A stretch of 64,000 nucleotides of DNA. It comes from Pectinophora gossypiella (lineage: Eukaryota > Arthropoda > Insecta > Lepidoptera > Gelechiidae). Of this stretch, positions 58,947 to 64,000 are shown in pieces. Every line of letters starts with the position of its first letter. Position 1 is the first letter of the stretch. Under the pieces are notes generated by a model. It had not been told where the DNA came from, did not search any database, and worked only from the letters and a program-made list of their open reading frames with translations. The position numbers were made by a program, and so were the translations under genes. The stretch spans positions 18,195,900-18,259,899 of the forward strand of contig NC_065405.1 in the NCBI RefSeq assembly GCF_024362695.1, read 5' to 3'.

Positions 58947-61900
58947 TAATTATAACCTATAGCCGTACAGTTAATATATTTTTCGTTTCCTAAATATTAA
59001 ATTTCACTTTTCTCAATACTCGTAACCTTATCAGGTATAGCACGATTCCAGCTAATTCAATCAAAGCAATTGCTGTCGATTGCGGTGTATGGTAATGTGG
59101 TACAAAGCTCCCGGAATGGCATCCAGTGCGAGACGCTGAGTGCCGGCGGCGATTAGCAATTCGGATGCGAGCCGTTTGCTGCACTTGACAGCAACTGCTA
59201 TACTATAGGACCATCTACACACTTATATCGGTCGTCTTTGATCTACTCCATTTCGACGGATGCCATAAACAGCATCTGTAAGGCATCGGTTTGTAAAGGA
59301 ATCCAAATATTCTCCATTTCAATCTCAGGGAAACAAAGTCTGAGAAAATTAAAAGTACGTAGGTACCTAGTTAAAATCAAGCTTTTTGAGTGTTCTTTCA
59401 AAAAATGTCTCAAGGTAATAATACTTTTAAGAGTTCTTACTGGTGTCAAGGGGCATATTAAAACAAAGCGTTGTTTTCATTTCGCGACTTTGACAACAGC
59501 AAACAAGCGCGAGTCGCCCTGGGTGTGACGTCATCAAATACACCGCCGCCACCGCTACAGTACCATAGTCGGTACTCGAGAGCACGCCGCCTGTCTGTGG
59601 TGAGTGTTTGCGACGCCGACTGCGAGGCTGCCAGTCGCGCCACCAGCTGCAGATGGCGGCTAATTAGCAATTCCTATGATTCCAGTTCTCGAGGCCTCTC
59701 ACTGTGCATTGTGTCTTATCTATCACAACTTTACTGTTCAAACTTGACAGTTTGTGAAAGTAGAAGTTTCTAAGGAACAATTGCAGAAGTTTGTTAGGTT
59801 GTAGCTTATTGAAAAGTGTAATTATTTTGAACTAGCCGACGTGCCATGTAAAATTATCGGTATGAATGATATTCCATGCTTCGGTCCATAAAAAATCTCA
59901 AAATTATGGATCCAGTTGAAACTTGAGAGCTAGTTCTCTCACATAACTGATTCAGTGTACTTATATAAAGGCTTTCACTAAATACAGCGGTGCAAGTAAA
60001 CGAAGCATCATAAACATGGCGTCATGAGGTAGCGAGGTGAGGCTCAACAGTCGCGGCACTCGACGTGGATTTGCATCCGACAGACAGACAGACTTGCGAG
60101 CAACATTACAATAAACAAACGTCACAACACACGCCGCACTCGACGGCTACAACACCACTTTGCATAACAAACGACTCGACGTTCAAAAACGATATCGTCA
60201 ACCACGTTAGAATAGTTTCGCGAATTTGGCCCCGCACCAAATCCGATCTAATAGATTAAATTCAAATAGCCTGTCACAACGGACCGACTTTATCTCGCAG
60301 AGACGCGTACGATGAATAATTTCAATACCAAAATTAATTTCTGCTTGGATCAGAGAATGCCTTTAAGACGCTTAGGTTTACCTTATCTGAATAATGTTGT
60401 AACAATCTTAGATGAGACGGTAACAAAGAGGTTGTCGTCTGTTAGTCTCGAGCGGGCGGGCGAGATAATCGAGACATCAAGGTGGTTTATAATATAGGAA
60501 GTTAGAATGGGAGTGAGACGGTGCGGCGGGACGGCTTCCGCCGGCGGTGCGGCGTCGCATCGCGGCGGCGGCGGCGCGGTATCGGGTGTCGGCTCAGCCG
60601 CGCCTCATCCGCACCCCGCACTCCCGCGGACGATCTTGTAAACTGATATCACGTTAATAGCTTAGCGACAATTGTCTCGAACTGTAATCAGTTCTCGAAT
60701 TTAAATAATCAAATTCATAATAATATTAAAATGCATCATATCGATTTTATTTTTACTCGAGTGAGTAATCGATTTGTAGGTTATATATGTCATAATAACA
60801 CTGGCCAGAAAAAAGTTGATGCTTTTGGCGGGCTGTCATTACGAAAAAAAAACTAAATAATTTTCAGAGAACAAAAGAAGGTGCATTAGAACAGAGAACA
60901 GAAATCAGTGAACATTCAGATTATTCAGAAACAGATTAGAGAAGAAACAGTGTGTTTTCAGGTATAACAATCAACAACAGTTTTATCAGACTTCCTGTCG
61001 ATGTGCAGGAAGAATATTCAGTTAAGTCTTATAATACTTATATATTTTCCTAATTACTTAGATATCAGTTATGCTATATTTGTATTAGTGGAATGTGTCA
61101 TAGTTATATGAAATACCTATGGGCAATCGCCTCCATTGAGACCGCCTTCTGATATGGATGTCGCGTAATGTACTTACATACTTTACAGTGTTGTCCATAA
61201 AAGCCACTTTCAAAATGTTTCCTCCACTTTTTATGAAACATGGCCACAGCCGGGATTACGGCGTTATAATAAACATTTATGTGTACTTTATGCGCGCAAA
61301 ACTCGGCGTTGTTGGCGCAAATTTATAGTTGTAATTATTTGCTGCGGAATATATTAGTAGAGAAGTTCATTAAAGTCGGTCTCGCTTTATTTGAGAATCC
61401 AGAAGAATGTTAATTTTCCTCAGGGGTTGAGCTGAAAAACGGTGCGAAGAGAAAAGGGCGAAATCTAATCTGCAAGAGGACAGGAACAAATTGATGGCGA
61501 TACCGATACTAACGCGAGGGCGTGCAAAAAAGGACATCGAGTGAACGACACCTCGCCACACGAGGGATCGCGTCCCTTGTCGGGAACTTTGTCAGATTGT
61601 TTCGATAGACACACGTGTATAACACTTAACATACAAAGCGGATGCTCTAGCTCGTGTTCTATATAGAGGTGCAGGTACACGTCCTAGTATTATCCGCGCG
61701 CTGGCGGAGCACGAGGGTTGTTGTGGGTTTGTTTCCGCGCCATTTACCCGCGACCTGCGCTTGACCTCGCCGCAATACTGTCCTCGTTACATCGCCACAA
61801 CTCCTGACATATTCACGTAAATGAAGGAAGCGAGATACACGTTCTCATCAGTCCTACTTGAGATTCTAGCGGAGTATTCTCGAAATTATTAATGAGAACT

Positions 61901-62409
61901 GAGTCCGATGTTTTGAAAGAAAATAGGTATCCTGGTTCGCGTACTTGACGGCTCTCTAATTACATCCCGCGAGTCTGGGAGTCTTTCAGTGCAGTGTCGG
62001 TTGGTGAATCAGCAGGGCTGTGCACGATACGTCGTCTAATGAGTGTCGCGTCCCTAATGAACCGACGATATGTCCCCGCCTCATCCCACTCGGCGCAGAG
62101 ATGATTAATTAAGATTTTTACCGCGAAAATACATTATGATACTTAGATGTCGCATGGGATACTGTGTGAGTGCTCGACAAGAAATATTATGTGATTTATC
62201 TCATCACACTGAAAATGTTTCGTAGTGCTAAAAATGTGTGGAGTTTCACGTGAAATAGTGAATTATTTTTACTCGACAGTTTTAATCCGTGAAATTTTTT
62301 AATTTTGTTCTTTTAGGACGCGTATCTCTACATAGTATAGTAACTGTTAGGAAACGATTTTATTGGTTGGATCATTTGAAGTACGAGTACTTACATAACA
62401 TAAATAGCC

Positions 62410-62510
62410 TATATTCATCGCACTGCTGGGCACAGGCCTCAATCAATCGGAGGGGTATGAAGCATACTCCACCACGCTGCCTACTGCGCCTGCCTACGGA
62501 AACCTCTTAC
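62410..62510 (-). repeat. Dispersed repeat, family B, reverse copy
   Basis: CACTGCTGGGCACAGGCCTC followed by GAAGCATACTCCACCACGCT is the reverse complement of the insertion at 47448-47556. Confidence 0.65.
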
Positions 62511-62894
62511 TTTTTCGGATAATCAGGTGACTCAGGTGAGTGAAGTACATCACCCTAAAATATATATTTTTTACCTATCTCGAATGCAACATGCGCGTAA
62601 CAATCGTGGCTTTTAGCGAAATTAGCAAGAATATGTGCATCAGTATTGTGTAGTGACTGTGAGGTTTTTCTCCGCCGCGTGAGCACGGGGTGAGTACTGA
62701 GGGAGTACGCGGTGAGTACGGGGTGAGTGCCCTCGAGCTGCCGCCTGAAAGCCGACACACTTACCTTAGTACTGCGTGGTTCTGTGGCCTCCTAACAGAG
62801 GCGCATTCTGCCTTCCGTGCTACGGAGCCTGTTTATTTATTTTTACAATTAGTATTTTGTTGTCACTTGATTTCATAAATATACATAATATATA

Positions 62895-63115
62895 TACAGG
62901 CTGTTAGTGACATCGCAACGAAAACTTTGAGGCATGATTCAGGCCATGATTCTGAGTTGATATCAAGTGTAATTTTCCGTTGCAAAAATATGGAACTGAA
63001 AATAATTAAAAAAAAACATGAATTTTCCGACAGGAAATTCCACTTGATATCAACTCAGAATCATGGTCTGAATCATTCCTCTTAGTATTCGTTACTATGT
63101 AACTAACACCCTGTA
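62895..63115. mobile_element. MITE with TACAGG termini, 221 bp, foldback interior
   Basis: Ends TACAGGCTGTTAGTGAC and GTAACTAACACCCTGTA are inverted. A second inverted pair inside reads ATGATTCTGAGTTGATATCA and its complement. Same family as 58820-58946. TA precedes the left end but TT follows the right. Confidence 0.75.
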
Positions 63116-63790
63116 TTATTGAACCTCACGTCCATAATCTATGTTACACGCTATAACGCGTTACGTGGTGCTGTTGCTCAAAGTAAGTAACTTGTACTCT
63201 GAAATTCACAACTAACTTTCATTGTTTCATAACAGCACTGAGTTTTGAGTACCGAAGTTTAAAAACTAGACTAAATATTTTCTTTATTCATTTCTTACTT
63301 ACGTATAAACTAAACGGTTTAACACCATATTAATGGTTCTGATATATCTTATATTAATTATATTTGAAACTTCTTTACGCAAATGAACCCACACTGAACC
63401 CGACAGTTGGAATCTTTCTACGGTCACGAGCATTAATATGTATACACTTTGGTACCATGTCACATTAACTTTTTTGACCAATTGAACTGTAAGTCTCACT
63501 AAATGTCAAATATGTTGGTGCGATAGAGTCCTAAAGTGGGTACATTATATTGCTCATGACTGTACAAGTCCCCACAAGTGCATACGCCTGTATAGCACCT
63601 AGTGTACACGCACGACTCGTCATGACGTCACATCGTTCTTACGACCGCTCCCCGCGTCTCCGTCTCTGGCGACGATTTGATGGAGGCGCGCGCTTTGTAC
63701 CGCAGCACACGATTGAACAATGACAGACTCTGGCTACTTGCCGCTACTCGCGTGCACAGTTGTCAGTTTGCTTGATGCAGACGGAGGATA

Positions 63791-64000
63791 GAATTGCAGG
63801 TCCATGTATTTTAGGTGCAATAGCCTATAGTAGCGACAGCAGCCCGGGCGCTAAGAATTGTATAATGTCTTTATTGTTTAACGGCACGATAGGCAGTATA
63901 GAAATTTTATTTTCGCTTTCTGTATACGCGTACATATAGAAAGAAGTAAATATTTACATTTAATCAAGTGAATTGCAGGTCCATGTATTTTAGGTGCAAT
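63791..64000. repeat. 31-bp direct repeat, 179-bp period, running off the window
   Basis: The same 31 bases (GAATTGCAGGTCCATGTATT then TTAGGTGCAAT) occur at 63791-63821 and 63970-64000, the second copy ending exactly at the window edge. The 148 bases between show no internal repeat. Confidence 0.8.

Larger units (their letters stand above)
53080..64000. other. No gene seen: AT-rich stretch to window end
   Basis: No supported exon. It contains the 85-bp hairpin at 54462-54546, GC-rich islands near 54963-55020 and 60520-60640, two MITEs with TACAGG ends, family B fragments near 57800-57850 and 62410-62510, and a 31-bp direct repeat at the right edge. An acceptor-like TCTGTCTCAG|GTATGC occurs at 53888. 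Confidence 0.55.

Noticed and set aside
1..64000. CRISPR arrays, bacterial operons, rRNA genes or viral genes
   Set aside because: No spaced direct-repeat array, no ribosome-binding-site-linked ORFs, and no recognisable rRNA or viral protein; the window is animal nuclear DNA.

Overview
The window looks like nuclear DNA of a moth or butterfly (Lepidoptera). The background is AT-rich with very GC-rich exons. Short spliceosomal introns sit beside tens of kilobases without genes, and dispersed repeats of a kind I associate with lepidopteran genomes occur many times. There are no bacterial genes, operons, rRNA genes, convincing tRNA genes or CRISPR arrays.

Bases 106-6488 (minus strand) hold 22 consecutive coding exons of one Dscam-family cell-adhesion gene. 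Read from high to low coordinates they join in one open frame of about 1,189 codons. They encode nine immunoglobulin domains (Ig1-Ig9) followed by three fibronectin type III domains (FN1-FN3). All but two of the 21 introns (274-344 and 820-897) lie at boundaries that agree with splice signals, phase and the Dscam domain order; those two rest on splice signals and domain continuity. The signal peptide lies upstream of base 6488. FN4, Ig10, FN5-FN6, the membrane segment and the cytoplasmic tail would lie beyond base 1. The exons that form hypervariable cassettes in insect Dscam1 are single copy here, so this is a non-hypervariable paralog of the Dscam2/3/4 kind.

Bases 6489-64000 contain no long coding exon. 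On the plus strand a short exon at 36328-36390 has a good acceptor, a good start context, a 14-residue hydrophobic signal-peptide start and a strong donor. It looks like the first coding exon of a second secreted or membrane protein. A possible follow-on exon (53002-53079) and a possible recursive splice site (23282/23283) are on the same strand, but both are weak. The rest is probably very long intron and intergenic DNA.

That space is rich in mobile DNA. It holds a 2.57-kb foldback element with about 1.1-kb arms (17672-20239), a probable hAT-type MITE with an 8-bp target duplication (43015-43333), two MITEs with TACAGG termini (58820-58946 and 62895-63115), and a TIR element with internal palindromes (37514-38036). 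It also holds a 109-bp insertion flanked by 33-bp direct repeats, an 85-bp perfect hairpin, a 26-bp-unit minisatellite and several dispersed repeat families. Short GC-rich islands in the AT-rich stretches may be regulatory or transcribed, but nothing proves it.
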